Source of the DNA: Streptococcus dysgalactiae subsp. dysgalactiae
GTDB lineage: Bacteria; Bacillota; Bacilli; Lactobacillales; Streptococcaceae
Length of the DNA stretch: 64,000 nt
Assembly (NCBI RefSeq): GCF_900459225.1
Contig: NZ_UHFH01000003.1
Span: 1,970,001 to 2,034,000 of the forward strand
Reading direction: 5' to 3'
The notes under the pieces were generated by a model that worked only from the letters and a program-made list of their open reading frames with translations, was not told the origin of the DNA and did not search any database. Shown here piece by piece: positions 40,436 through 51,646 of this stretch. How positions within the stretch are numbered: the stretch's first letter is position 1; each line of letters opens with the position of its first letter. The translations under genes were made by a program, and so were the position numbers.

Positions 40436-42076
40436 TTACTGTTTGGTCAAACTTAATCCCGGTAGTGGTTTGCTATAATCAAAATCACTGGTAGTTCCTG
40501 CTTGCCAAACGATAGGATTGGCTGTGTTACCAGATACTTTAAAACCGTAAGCGTATTTGACGTTAACGCCACCTAAGCCTCCGCCTGGCGCTAGAGCACC
40601 GACATCACTACCCACTTCTGGGGTGTAAAGATAAATGCCATTTCCTTTATCCTCAACTTTGATAATTTTAGCGGTTTTGGTTTGGCTAGGGCGATTTCCT
40701 GCTTTATAGTCAACCTTAGTGGTAATGGTACCGTCCTCAGCTATGGTCACGCTGACAGAAGCATCCTCTCGTTGCCCTGTCCAAGTCCCTAACATATTTT
40801 CAGGGAAGATTGATGGAGCCTTGACTTGATTGTTTTCATTGGCAACGGTGATGTTTTTAGGCCCTGACTGACTAACAAGGTAAACCTCTCCCACTTTTTT
40901 CAAAGTCATTTTACCCGTCAGCTCTTGACTTATCCGTCCTGAAGTTTGTTTGGCAGGGTCGGTTGCTTTGTCATAAATGAACTCATAGGTAGCTGTAAAA
41001 TCAAGCAGATAGGATTCCTTACCGACCTGAGTCATTTTGGTAAGGAGGATTGAGGGGATGCTAAGGCTACTTGCTCTGCGGCTATCTGTCTGGAATTTGG
41101 CCTTAATGGATTCTTTCAATCCTCGATAAAAGTCATTGCTGGCACCTGCTTCAAAGACACTTCCTAAGGTTGTAGCATCTTGACCAGTGCTGAGGTACTG
41201 AATCAGCTGATCAAAGGCTGACACCAAAATCTGCCCTGCTTTTTCTTCATCTAAGAGGTTATCCACAAGAATCTCCAGATGCCCGCCGTCTTCGATACCT
41301 GCTAGAGGGTGTTTGCTAGAAGTGAGGTCTCCATCTGGGAAAGTCTTTGTGATATAGACTTGGGCCCCTTCTGTTACCGGGTAATCTTGTACCTGAAATT
41401 CTCCTTCTTTTAAGGTCCCTACGTGGTTATCATCAAAATAAAGTTCCCCTTCTTTGACATTGCTTGTCACCGTAAAGGTTTTGAACGTCACACTCAAATC
41501 AATGACAGGATTCCGTCCATCATAGGTCTTTCTGACCTTGATCTTACGACCATTATGCTGACCGTTGATACTAGCCGTGTAGTCAGCCATTGGGAGACGG
41601 TCTAGCTTGACTGAGAAGGCTTCTGAATCCGACATAGCCACTTTCTTCTGGTTTAAGAGGATATCCACTTGAGGCACATTAGTCTGTATGGTCAAATCCA
41701 TGGGTTTTAGGGCTATCCGATAATCTGGGAAAATCAGAAAACGACGCCCCACAGACACAACCTGAATAGGACTATCTGGTCCAGCTTCTTTCAGCTCTTT
41801 AGCTTTTTGAGCTAATTCTTTTTGGTTATAGCGTCTAAAATGAGTAAACCTAGCTTCGTCGTTAGTAATTTGTTCTTTAGTATCTTCCCATACCAAATAC
41901 TCTTTGATGTTTTCAAACACAGGCCCAGAGGTTGCCGAGCGAGCTTTTAGATAGGTATTAATACGGTTACCTTTAGAATAATGAAAAGCCCCAAAAAGCA
42001 GCAACAAGAGGAAGAAACTTCCTACAATGATAGCTAAGGTTTTAAAGCGTTGTTTATTACGAAATAACTTGGTCAT
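40436..42076 (-). CDS. TcaA-like membrane-anchored protein
   Basis: A 546-aa protein: short basic cytosolic N-terminus, a transmembrane helix (about 13-30, LAIIVGSFFLLLLLFGAF) and a long extracellular region with repeated beta-rich modules (VTSNVKEGELYFDDNHVG) and a C-terminal NTF2-like part. This is the layout of TcaA/YvbJ proteins linked to glycopeptide response and wall stress. The N-terminal zinc ribbon of some members is absent. Divergent from the C69 dipeptidase gene. Confidence 0.65.
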   Translation of the reverse strand: MTKLFRNKQRFKTLAIIVGSFFLLLLLFGAFHYSKGNRINTYLKARSATSGPVFENIKEYLVWEDTKEQITNDEARFTHFRRYNQKELAQKAKELKEAGPDSPIQVVSVGRRFLIFPDYRIALKPMDLTIQTNVPQVDILLNQKKVAMSDSEAFSVKLDRLPMADYTASINGQHNGRKIKVRKTYDGRNPVIDLSVTFKTFTVTSNVKEGELYFDDNHVGTLKEGEFQVQDYPVTEGAQVYITKTFPDGDLTSSKHPLAGIEDGGHLEILVDNLLDEEKAGQILVSAFDQLIQYLSTGQDATTLGSVFEAGASNDFYRGLKESIKAKFQTDSRRASSLSIPSILLTKMTQVGKESYLLDFTATYEFIYDKATDPAKQTSGRISQELTGKMTLKKVGEVYLVSQSGPKNITVANENNQVKAPSIFPENMLGTWTGQREDASVSVTIAEDGTITTKVDYKAGNRPSQTKTAKIIKVEDKGNGIYLYTPEVGSDVGALAPGGGLGGVNVKYAYGFKVSGNTANPIVWQAGTTSDFDYSKPLPGLSLTKQ

Positions 42077-42288
42077 ATCAATAAGGTCAACTTTCTGTGA
42101 GTTTTCTCTATTATATCATAAAATAGCTAGTGCTTTTTAAAGAGTCCTTGACGGAAGAAGACCTGAATATAACGATTTCCCAAAGTCGAAAGGCATTGCC
42201 GGGATAGAGAAAATAAGGCATCCTTCTTATTTCTATAATTCTCGCAATATTTAGATAACTAACAATTTCAAAACGCTTGCGAAAAAAC

Positions 42289-42337
42289 TTGAATTTTAAA
42301 AAGGGCAGTCTTATAATAATTTTCGAAAGCGTTATCA
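42289..42337 (+). promoter_or_regulatory. C69 dipeptidase promoter with cre-like operator
   Basis: TTGAAT (42289-42294), 17-bp spacer, TATAAT (42312-42317). CGAAAGCGTTATCA (42324-42337) falls on the transcription start. A second cre-like box, TCAAAACGCTTGCGA, is at 42268-42282. Confidence 0.65.
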
Positions 42338-42355
42338 TTTTCGAGGAGGTTTCGC

Positions 42356-43852
42356 ATGACAAACAAAAAAATAGCTCTTGGGCTTCTATCTGTACTAACA
42401 ACATTATCGTTCCAAAATGTTAGTTACGCTTGTACTGGTTTTATTATTGGTAAGGACTTAACAACAGATGGGTCCATTATTTATGGCCGAACAGAAGACC
42501 TAGAACCAAACCACAACAAGAATTTCGTGGTTCGTCCTGCCAAGGACAACAAGGCTAGAGACTTATGGAAAGATCAAGCCAACGGCTTTGAGTACCCTTT
42601 ACCCGAGCATTCTTACCGTTATACCGCTGTTCCTGATGTGACACCAAAAGACGGGGTCTATGATGAAGCTGGTTTTAATGAATTTGGGGTATCAATGTCT
42701 GCAACGGTATCAGCTTCAGCCAATGATGCCATTCAAAAAATCGATCCTTACGTTAAAGACGGCTTAGCCGAATCATCAATGACCAGTGTTATTTTGCCGA
42801 GTGTCAAAACAGCCCGTGAAGGCATTGAACGTATTGCTAAGATAGTTACCGAAAAAGGGTCTGCCGAAGGAAACATAGTTACCCTCGCTGACAAAGACGG
42901 CATTTGGTACATGGAGATACTTTCTGGCCACCAATACGTCGCCATTAAATTCCCAGATGACAAATTTGCTGTTTTCCCAAATACCTTCTATCTCGGCCAC
43001 GTTGATTTTAATGATAAGACCAATACCATTGCCTCAGCTGATGTGGAAAAGGTAGCTAAAAAAGCCAAATCTTACAAGGAAGTGGACGGTAAATTTCACA
43101 TTGCTCAATCTTACAATCCGCCGCTAAACGATGCCAACCGATCCCGCTCTTTCTCAGGCATCAAATCCCTTGACCCTGACTCAAAAGTCACCTACAAAGA
43201 CAAAAACTACGAATTACTTCAAAGCACAGATAAAACCTTCAGTCTAGAAGATGCAATGAAGCTCCAACGTAACCGTTTTGAGGGACTGGACCTTAAACCA
43301 CTTGACCAAATGGCATTAGATGGTAAAGGCAAACCAAAATCCAAAGATGCTGTTAAGGGCTATGCGTATCCTATTTCCAATCCAAATGTTATGGAAGCCC
43401 ACATTTTCCAATTGAAAAAGGATATTCCTGCTGAATTGGGTGGTGGTGTGATGTGGCTATCTATTGGCAGTCCTCGTAACGCCCCTTACTTGCCATACCT
43501 CGGCAATATTAGTAAGACCTATGAAGCCTATCAAGAAAAGAGTACCAAGTATAATGATAAGTCATGGTACTGGACGGTGTCACATATTAATGACCTCGTG
43601 GCTGCCCATCCAAAACAATTTGGAACTAAGGTTATTGACGAGATAAAAGAGCTCGAAAAAACGTGGATAACTGAACAAGACCAAACCAACAAAGAACTTA
43701 GCCAACTCTTGCAAACAGATCCTACAGCTGCCCAAGAAAAAGCTGACGCGGTCTCCATGGCTCGAGCAGAAAAAACCTTCAAGCGCTTAAAAGCTATTGA
43801 AGCCAAACTAGTGAAAGAAAGCCCTAAAAATCAAAAAACAACTCAGAAATAA
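42356..43852 (+). CDS. pepD: Secreted C69-family dipeptidase
   Basis: A 498-aa Ntn-type hydrolase with a signal peptide ending at ...SYA, directly followed by Cys26 (CTGFIIGKDLTTDGS). In this family that Cys is the N-terminal nucleophile after processing, so signal cleavage would also create the active site. IYGRTEDLEPN and WYMEI are conserved downstream. The C-terminal 60 residues are a charged helix. The family cleaves dipeptides or small peptides. The symbol reflects the family, not a demonstrated activity. Confidence 0.85.
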   Translation: MTNKKIALGLLSVLTTLSFQNVSYACTGFIIGKDLTTDGSIIYGRTEDLEPNHNKNFVVRPAKDNKARDLWKDQANGFEYPLPEHSYRYTAVPDVTPKDGVYDEAGFNEFGVSMSATVSASANDAIQKIDPYVKDGLAESSMTSVILPSVKTAREGIERIAKIVTEKGSAEGNIVTLADKDGIWYMEILSGHQYVAIKFPDDKFAVFPNTFYLGHVDFNDKTNTIASADVEKVAKKAKSYKEVDGKFHIAQSYNPPLNDANRSRSFSGIKSLDPDSKVTYKDKNYELLQSTDKTFSLEDAMKLQRNRFEGLDLKPLDQMALDGKGKPKSKDAVKGYAYPISNPNVMEAHIFQLKKDIPAELGGGVMWLSIGSPRNAPYLPYLGNISKTYEAYQEKSTKYNDKSWYWTVSHINDLVAAHPKQFGTKVIDEIKELEKTWITEQDQTNKELSQLLQTDPTAAQEKADAVSMARAEKTFKRLKAIEAKLVKESPKNQKTTQK

Positions 43853-43887
43853 GAAGCATAGGGTTATATTTCTATCGTTAAGCCTAC

Positions 43888-43934
43888 AAAAACCTCCAAA
43901 AGCAAGGGAAACCTTGAGTTTTTGGAGGTTTTTT
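43888..43934 (+). terminator. Dipeptidase gene terminator
   Basis: AAACCTCCAAAA...TTTTTGGAGGTTTTTT stem with a T run. Confidence 0.85.
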
Positions 43935-44159
43935 GATTGGGAGATTCTTTTTGGGCCAGATACAACAATAAGGCCTCGCTCATGCGAGACCTTATCAAGT
44001 AGGAGGGGATGAATAAGATGAGTTTTGGTATGAGAGAAAGGAGTTAATAATTCCCCTCTCTGTCGTCCAAACACTTATTCGATTAAGGATTGTCCTTAGT
44101 ATAAGGGAAGAGGCTTAAAAAAACCTTAATTCGCTCTCAAAAAAATAAACCCCTTATGC
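43935..44159. other. Spacer before NUDIX gene
   Basis: About 225 bp with no credible gene. It ends in the extended -10 TGC-TATACT (44160-44165) of the NUDIX gene. Confidence 0.45.
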
Positions 44160-44185
44160 TATACTAGTGACAAGAGGTATAAACT

Positions 44186-44653
44186 ATGGAAGTCATCAAA
44201 AACTGGGTTAATATTTGTGTCAAACAAGGAGAGCACGTTCTTTTGCTCAACCGACAGCACGATAACTTTCCAGGCTGGATTCAGCCAGGTGGTAAGGTCA
44301 AGGAATCCGAATCATTCTTTGAAGCGGCGCTTAGGGAGCTAAAAGAGGAGACTGGTCTAACTGCTCTTAATCTGCAATTAAAGGGAATTTCTGGTTTTAT
44401 CAACCCTGATAAGCCAGAACGCTATGTCTATTACGATTTTCTCTGCGAGACTTTTGAGGGAGAATTGCTGACTGAGTCCCGCGAAGGACTGCCAAAATGG
44501 CACGCCATTAGTGAGTTGAACACTCTTGATATGCAAGAGGATATTCGGCAACGCCTACCACTTTATTGGCGACAAGGGTCGTTTGAGCGCATTCACTACT
44601 GGTCGGAAAGCCAAAAAAAGGTTGTTAAAACGATTACTCATTTGTCTGATTAA
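44186..44653 (+). CDS. NUDIX hydrolase
   Basis: A 155-aa cytosolic pyrophosphohydrolase. The NUDIX box runs from GKVKESESFF to ALRELKEETGL, with the catalytic RE-x2-EE-xG pattern intact. The substrate is not deducible; relatives act on oxidised nucleotides. AGAGG precedes the ATG and the promoter -10 is 20 bp upstream. Confidence 0.85.
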   Translation: MEVIKNWVNICVKQGEHVLLLNRQHDNFPGWIQPGGKVKESESFFEAALRELKEETGLTALNLQLKGISGFINPDKPERYVYYDFLCETFEGELLTESREGLPKWHAISELNTLDMQEDIRQRLPLYWRQGSFERIHYWSESQKKVVKTITHLSD

Positions 44654-44764
44654 GGTTTATTTAAGGCAGGCACCCTATACTATTCTTATCCTAAACTTTT
44701 TCTTTTTCAGAAATCTCATATTCTCTAAAGACAATTTCTTATTCCATTGCTTTAGGAGAGTATT

Positions 44765-44807
44765 AAAAAAAAAGTAGCCTTGACCAGTGTCAGAGCTACT
44801 TTTTTTA
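44765..44807. terminator. Bidirectional terminator between NUDIX gene and groEL
   Basis: AAAAAGTAGC...GCTACTTTTTTT hairpin with flanking A/T runs, about 65 bp from the groEL stop. Confidence 0.75.
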
Positions 44808-44871
44808 ATGCAGTGAGTAAATCTAGGTCACATCAAGCAGCCTAGATTTATTCATTATTAGTTGTTTTTAT

Positions 44872-46512
<1,641 letters not shown>

Positions 46513-46532
46513 CTATACAGAGATTTCTCGTC

Positions 46533-46823
46533 TTATTCTGCGACAATCGCGATGATATCAGATTCACGAATGATAGACACCTTTTCACCATCAACAGTTA
46601 CTTCCAAGTCATGTCCGTTTTCAACCAACACTTCCTGCCCAACGGCTACTGACGGAAGAACAGCATCACCAGTAATGCTACGGATGCCATTTTCGCTGAC
46701 AGCAACAACTGTCGCTCTACGTGTTGACTCTTTATGAGTTCCTGCCAGAACAAAACCACCGACGGTCTGTTCTTTGTCTTCGTCAAATCTTACGACCACA
46801 CGGTCACCTAATGGTTTTAACAT
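46533..46823 (-). CDS. groES: Co-chaperonin GroES
   Basis: A 96-aa lid protein. [15 protein letters not shown] opens it, and [11 protein letters not shown] is the mobile loop contacting GroEL. The ATG at 46823 follows GGAGGAAATATAC. It is first in the operon, behind CIRCE and a CtsR box. Confidence 0.97.
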   Translation of the reverse strand: MLKPLGDRVVVRFDEDKEQTVGGFVLAGTHKESTRRATVVAVSENGIRSITGDAVLPSVAVGQEVLVENGHDLEVTVDGEKVSIIRESDIIAIVAE

Positions 46824-46857
46824 GTATATTTCCTCCAATAAAAGAATTTTTAGTCAT

Positions 46858-46884
46858 TTAGCACTCTTATTGCATGAGTGCTAA
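46858..46884 (-). promoter_or_regulatory. CIRCE element (HrcA operator)
   Basis: Perfect TTAGCACTC-N9-GAGTGCTAA, between the groES start and its -10. HrcA would bind it; hrcA itself is not in this window. Confidence 0.95.
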
Positions 46885-46895
46885 ATCTCTCCTCT

Positions 46896-46924
46896 ATTTT
46901 ATCACTTGGTCAAAAATAGTCAAG
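46896..46924 (-). promoter_or_regulatory. groESL promoter overlapped by a CtsR box
   Basis: Minus strand TTGACT (46923-46918), 16-bp spacer, TAAAAT (46901-46896). GGTCAAAAATAGTCAAG (46908-46924) matches the CtsR heptad repeat and covers the -35. Confidence 0.8.
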
Positions 46925-46960
46925 AAAAAAGAGTCTGTTTTCATAAGAACAGACTCTCTA
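46925..46960 (-). terminator. ctsR-clpC operon terminator
   Basis: GAGTCTGTT-TTCATAAG-AACAGACTC hairpin with TTTTTT on the minus strand, directly before the groESL promoter. Confidence 0.85.
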
Positions 46961-47000
46961 TTGTTCAGTGGCTCTTAGCAACTCCGTTAGTGATAGGGAA

Positions 47001-49445
47001 TCACTCAATGTTAAAGCTGAGTTTTCCATGAGAAAGACCAATTTTCAGGGTATGACCACTTGCCAATTCACCAGCAAGAATCAATTCAGACAATTTATCT
47101 TCCACCTGAGTTTGCAAAGTACGGCGCAATGGACGAGCACCCATTTCTACATCGTACCCTTCTTCTGATAAATACTTGAGGGCCATTGGCTGGAATTTAA
47201 GGGTAATGCCTTTTTCTGCCAAAGTAGTCATCAACGGCTGCACCATAATCTTGACCACTTCTCTCATATTATCCTGAGTGAGGCTGTGGAAGACAACCTT
47301 TTCATCAATTCGGTTGATAAATTCTGGTCGGTAAGTTTTCTTCAACTCTTCCAAAATCCGTTTTTCCATGGCTTGGTGGTCATGGCTAATGCCTTTTGCC
47401 CCAAAGCCAACTGTTTTATCATCACGCAGAGCTGTTGCCCCTAGATTACTTGTCATGATAATAATGGTGTTTGAGAAGTCCACTTTACGCCCACGACTAT
47501 CTGTCAACATGCCGTCATCAAGCACTTGTAAGAGTATGTTGAAAATATCAGGGTGAGCTTTTTCCACCTCGTCAAAGAGGAGCACGGAGTAAGGCTTGTT
47601 TCTGACCTTCTCTGTTAATTCACCACCTTCATCGTAACCGACATAGCCTGGAGGTGCGCCATTAAGACGAGAAGCCGCAAATTTTTCCATATACTCTGAC
47701 ATATCAAAGCGGATAAGGGCAGACGCGTCGTCAAAGAGAACTTCTGCCAAGGCTTTAGCCAACTCAGTCTTACCAACCCCTGTTGGACCAAGGAACATGA
47801 AGGAACCAATCGGACGTTTACCTGTACGGATGCCTGACTGATTACGACGAATCGCTCGAGAAATAGCTGAGACAGCATCTTTTTGCCCAATCACGCGCTT
47901 ATGCAGTTCTTTTTCCAAATTAAGGTATTTTTTGCTATCAGCTTGGCTGAGTTTTTCCAGTGGAATACCTGATAGCTTGCTCAAGGTTGTCAGGATATCC
48001 TCTTCTGTCACAGCTGTTGGCTTACGATGTTGTCCTTTAACGTCTTTTGCCAACAAACGAGAGGCCTTCTTCATATCGCCATCAATCAAAGCTTGATCTA
48101 ATGGCGTGATGATTTCTGGACTGGTTTTTTTAACCATACCTTGGACAGTAGCACTAGCTTCATCTAGCAAATCAATGGCAGAATCTGGAAGGTTTTTGCT
48201 GGTCAGATAGCGATGTGCCATTTTCACAGCAGTTCTAACAGCCTGATCAGCAATGGTCACATTATGGTAAGTCTCGTAAGAGCCTTTTAACCCGATCAGA
48301 ATCTGATAAGCATCTTCTACATTAGGCTCTTCAATTAAAATCTTAGCAAAGCGACGCGAAAGAGCGGCATCTTTTTCAATGTGTTTTTGGTATTCTTCCT
48401 GCGTTGTTGCACCCACCATATGGAGGGTTCCGCGAGATAAGGCTGGTTTTAAAATATTGGCAGCATCAAGTGTGCTATCAATACCACTTCCTGATCCCAT
48501 AATGGTGTGCAATTCATCTACGAAGAGAATAATCTTGCCATCTGACTCAATATCGTCAATGATTTGATTCATGCGCTCTTCAAAATCCCCACGAAAACGG
48601 GTCCCCGCAACAACACTCATCATATCTAATTCTAGAACACGCATGTCTTGCAGTTCATAAGGAATAGCACCATTAGCAATACGTTGGGCAAGACCATAGG
48701 CAAGGGCCGTTTTACCCACACCTGCATCACCCACAAGAACAGGGTTATTCTTGGTTTTACGACTCAGTACTTGGATCATCCGTGATACTTCAGCATCACG
48801 GCCAATAACTGGCTCTAAGAGACCTTGGCTTGCCATCTCGGTCAAATCACGTGTAAAGTCCGCCAAATCCCCAGCCGTGCTTGGTGGCTTCATCATGTCT
48901 GAAAAAGAACCTTGATTCTTGGTTTTCTTTGGTTTACGCAACTCGTGGATAGCCTTAATCATTTCCTTACTATAGCCTGCATGAATCTCGATAGCTTTTC
49001 GTAAATCAGCTAAGCGAGGTTCTCCGTTTCCTTTATCCTTGATAGCATAACCAGCCATCTCTAATAAGCGAGTCGCCATAATATCTGGATTAAGCAAAAC
49101 GGCAAAGAGAACATGCTCTGAACCTACCTCTTGGTCTTTGGTGACTTGACTGATAGCTTGGGCAAATTGCAAAAGGTTCGTTAAGGTTTTTGACTGAGGC
49201 CTAAAGTCAATGTGAGACACTTGGTCTTTAGGGCTTTTGCCCATAGCTAAAATAGCTGCAGCCTCATATTCTTCCACTGCAACCTTAGCATCAAATTCGC
49301 TTAGCACCAAACCCGCTAGGGAGTGATCAACCCTCGCCATAGCTAGCAATATATGCCAAGTTTCTAGGTATTGGCTATCAAAGCGGGCTGCTTGAAATTG
49401 CGCCTGCCTGAAAATTTCTTGCATCTTCAATGAATACATGATCAT
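47001..49445 (-). CDS. clpC: ATP-dependent Clp protease ATP-binding subunit ClpC
   Basis: An 814-aa AAA+ unfoldase: N-terminal Clp repeat domain (1-150), D1 with Walker A GDAGVGKTALAYGLA and DELHTIMGSGSG, a middle domain (about 400-480), and D2 with GPTGVGKTELAKALAEVLF and FDEVEKAHPD. It feeds ClpP with damaged proteins. The ATG overlaps the ctsR stop (TAATG), so translation is coupled. Confidence 0.97.
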   Translation of the reverse strand: MIMYSLKMQEIFRQAQFQAARFDSQYLETWHILLAMARVDHSLAGLVLSEFDAKVAVEEYEAAAILAMGKSPKDQVSHIDFRPQSKTLTNLLQFAQAISQVTKDQEVGSEHVLFAVLLNPDIMATRLLEMAGYAIKDKGNGEPRLADLRKAIEIHAGYSKEMIKAIHELRKPKKTKNQGSFSDMMKPPSTAGDLADFTRDLTEMASQGLLEPVIGRDAEVSRMIQVLSRKTKNNPVLVGDAGVGKTALAYGLAQRIANGAIPYELQDMRVLELDMMSVVAGTRFRGDFEERMNQIIDDIESDGKIILFVDELHTIMGSGSGIDSTLDAANILKPALSRGTLHMVGATTQEEYQKHIEKDAALSRRFAKILIEEPNVEDAYQILIGLKGSYETYHNVTIADQAVRTAVKMAHRYLTSKNLPDSAIDLLDEASATVQGMVKKTSPEIITPLDQALIDGDMKKASRLLAKDVKGQHRKPTAVTEEDILTTLSKLSGIPLEKLSQADSKKYLNLEKELHKRVIGQKDAVSAISRAIRRNQSGIRTGKRPIGSFMFLGPTGVGKTELAKALAEVLFDDASALIRFDMSEYMEKFAASRLNGAPPGYVGYDEGGELTEKVRNKPYSVLLFDEVEKAHPDIFNILLQVLDDGMLTDSRGRKVDFSNTIIIMTSNLGATALRDDKTVGFGAKGISHDHQAMEKRILEELKKTYRPEFINRIDEKVVFHSLTQDNMREVVKIMVQPLMTTLAEKGITLKFQPMALKYLSEEGYDVEMGARPLRRTLQTQVEDKLSELILAGELASGHTLKIGLSHGKLSFNIE

Positions 49446-49906
49446 TAATTGCTTCCCTTTCTATCTATACGCTGTAATAAACGGTAGAGCATTCGAGCAC
49501 GGATTGCTGCCCCCTCCACACCTAGAACCTCATCAGAAGCCATGGCTAAAATGAGATTTCCCTCACGTTCTGTGATGAGGTGTTCGTCAAAGAGGAGTTG
49601 AATCGAGTCGGTAAAAACCTGTTCACTAAGGTGATCCTCAATAGAAGCCATTAGATTGCCAATCAGATGGTGTTTGTCTGAAAAATGAACCTTAGCAATA
49701 CGAATATAGCCCCCGCCACCGCGCTTGCTTTCAACTTCGTACCCACGACTTTCTGTAAAGCGGGTTTTAATAACATAGTTAATCTGGCTTGGAACAACTT
49801 GAAAGGAATCCGCTAGCATGGAACGTTTGATTTCTGCAATTCCCGATTGGGCTAATAACTCTTTGATATATTCTTCAATACTGTCTGAAGTATTTTTTGT
49901 CGGCAT
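49445..49906 (-). CDS. ctsR: Class III heat-shock repressor CtsR
   Basis: A 153-aa winged-helix repressor of clp genes. It has an HTH in residues 25-60 and the glycine-rich wing SKRGGGGYIRIAKV, which reads DNA and senses heat. First gene of ctsR-clpC, with a CtsR box downstream of its -10, so it represses itself. Confidence 0.97.
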   Translation of the reverse strand: MPTKNTSDSIEEYIKELLAQSGIAEIKRSMLADSFQVVPSQINYVIKTRFTESRGYEVESKRGGGGYIRIAKVHFSDKHHLIGNLMASIEDHLSEQVFTDSIQLLFDEHLITEREGNLILAMASDEVLGVEGAAIRARMLYRLLQRIDRKGSN

Positions 49907-49965
49907 GCTGTCACTCCTTTACTCATGAACCATCTCAGTCGCTTAAAGGCACGACAGACGTGCGA

Positions 49966-49991
49966 TTTGACTAAAACTGACTATTATTATA
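49966..49991 (-). promoter_or_regulatory. CtsR box and -10 of the ctsR-clpC operon
   Basis: On the minus strand TATAAT (49991-49986) is followed by AGTCAGTTTTAGTCAAA (49982-49966), a heptad repeat AGTCAGT-TTT-AGTCAAA. Confidence 0.8.
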
Positions 49992-50048
49992 ACAAATAGA
50001 AGACCTGAAAGGCAACTCTTTGCCATTGACAAGAGAGGTAAGAGAGAC

Positions 50049-50083
50049 AAAAAGCAGGCGCTAGCAATAGCACCTGCTTTTTT
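50049..50083. terminator. Cold-shock gene terminator
   Basis: AAAAAGCAGGCGCT...AGCACCTGCTTTTTT hairpin, bidirectional. Confidence 0.85.
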
Positions 50084-50102
50084 CTCTTGTTTGTTAACCT
50101 GA

Positions 50103-50306
50103 CTAAGCTAATTTAGTGATATTAACTGCTTGAGGGCCACGTTGACCTTCTTCAACGTCAAATTCCACTTTTTGTCCTTCTTCTAATGTTTTGAAACCAT
50201 TAGTTTGGATTGCTGAAAAATGCGCGAAGACATCTTGAGCGTTCTCAGTTGAAATAAAACCGAAACCTTTTTCAGCGTTAAACCATTTAACTGTACCTTG
50301 TGCCAT
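50103..50306 (-). CDS. csp: Cold-shock protein
   Basis: A 67-aa single cold-shock domain binding single-stranded RNA/DNA. RNP1 is KGFGFIS and RNP2 is VFAHFS. The start MAQGTVKWF (50306) follows AGGAAGTGG. A TTGACA-17-TACACT promoter (50431 to 50403) gives a leader of about 90 nt, as usual for cold-regulated csp genes. Confidence 0.95.
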   Translation of the reverse strand: MAQGTVKWFNAEKGFGFISTENAQDVFAHFSAIQTNGFKTLEEGQKVEFDVEEGQRGPQAVNITKLA

Positions 50307-50402
50307 ATACATCCACTTCCTTTCTATAAAGCATTTGTAAAAATAGAGAGAAATAAAGATGTTGAAACACAAATACTAACTCAAAACCTAATTTACTTGC
50401 CA

Positions 50403-50431
50403 AGTGTAACACGTTTTGAAACCCCTGTCAA
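50403..50431 (-). promoter_or_regulatory. csp promoter
   Basis: Minus strand TTGACA (50431-50426), 17-bp spacer, TACACT (50408-50403). Confidence 0.75.
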
Positions 50432-50575
50432 TCTAAAACCTTAAAAAAGATGATTATTTTTTTACTTTTTCTAAATTTTTTAAGATTATACTTCTATTCG
50501 ATTGGTCTCCAAGGCATCATAAGCTCATTTTATCTCAAGTTAGTGATTTTTTGTTACAATAAAGGAGAAGCCTTG

Positions 50576-50638
50576 ATGCTAACACCCCCCATCCAAAGTG
50601 ATATGAGAAGGGAATTTTCCTTATTAAACGAAGGATAG
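50576..50638 (+). CDS. Possible 20-aa leader ORF
   Basis: AAAGGAG lies 9 bp before an ATG opening a 20-codon frame (MLTPPIQSDMRREFSLLNEG). A hairpin GAAAGGT...AACCTTTC follows near 50668-50690, before the amidohydrolase pseudogene. It may be a leader peptide or a fragment of a lost gene. Confidence 0.3.
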   Translation: MLTPPIQSDMRREFSLLNEG

Positions 50639-50712
50639 AAGGCAAGGCACCACAGGACAAGAAAGGTCACAATAACCTTTCCTATCATTGATAATAAAAA
50701 GAAGGTCAACTG

Positions 50713-51590
50713 ATGACACAAACAGCTATTGACAAACATGCCCATCTCTGGTCAGATGAGTGCCTGGATTTATTAGAAAGCTTAGATGGTAAAGGAATTG
50801 CCATCGCTAAAAAATTCAATGTCAGCGAGGAGCCACAAGATTTAGCCAAACGCCTTGACATGATAGACAAGGCTGGTGTTGATTATTAAGTGTTCTCGGC
50901 AACGCCACAAGTTCTTCAATTTGGCAAACCACAAGAAGCTCTTGCAGCCACTGAAATAATTAATAATTTTTACCATACTATATATTATCAACCAGCAGTC
51001 CGACCGCTTTCAGCGCCTATTGCGTCGTTCCTTTGTTACATATTAAAGAGGCTATCCAAGAAGAGAAACGCAACATTGAAAAAATTAGGTTTTTTAGGAG
51101 TCGCAGTCAATACCGTTCTTGAGACAGACTAATCCATTGCCGATGACGCTTTTTTACCTTTCTTTGAAGCGATGGATGCTTTGGGAGCAATTATCTACAT
51201 TCATCCCACAGGTTGTGGAGCTTTAAGCCCTATGGTCAATGATTATGATCAAGAGTAGGTGGTGGTATTTCCTCTCAAATGCAACGCATTCTCGCTAATG
51301 ATGAGGACTGTCATAGCTTTTCATACCATCCGCTTGAAACCTTGCAGAGGCACTTCTGGTTTGATACAGCAAACTTCCTTGAAGCCTCCCTTCTCCATAA
51401 TAATGAGATTTTAGGAAATCAACGCTTATTGGCAGGAAGTGATTTTCCTTATTTCCAAAATCAAAAATATACTCGGGCATTTTCTTACATCCGAGAAGCA
51501 AACTTGACTGACAATCAGAAAACAGCTATTTTAGAGACTAATGCTAAAGCCCTTTACGGTAAGCGTTGGCCACTTTCTAAACCTCATTAA
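50713..51590 (+). pseudogene. Amidohydrolase (metal-dependent hydrolase) pseudogene
   Basis: Starts MTQTAIDKHAHLWSDECLDL with the HxH metal pair typical of amidohydrolase-2/ACMSD-like enzymes. It breaks with TAA at 50887, TAG near 51130 and TAG at about 51256, plus frameshifts. Pieces such as FSATPQVLQFGKPQEALAA, GVAVNTVLETD, IYIHPTGCG and LAGSDFPYFQNQ occur in order. Between NDYDQE and GGISSQMQRI the spacing is too short, so some 30 codons are deleted there. Non-functional. Confidence 0.85.
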
Positions 51591-51646
51591 CGAAAGCAAT
51601 TGAGACAATAGCCTTAGCAGGTTTTGTCTCTTTTTTAATCACTTGA

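Noticed and set aside
43808..44074. 88-aa minus-strand ORF after the dipeptidase gene
   Set aside because: It crosses the strong terminator at 43888-43934 and has no translation signals.
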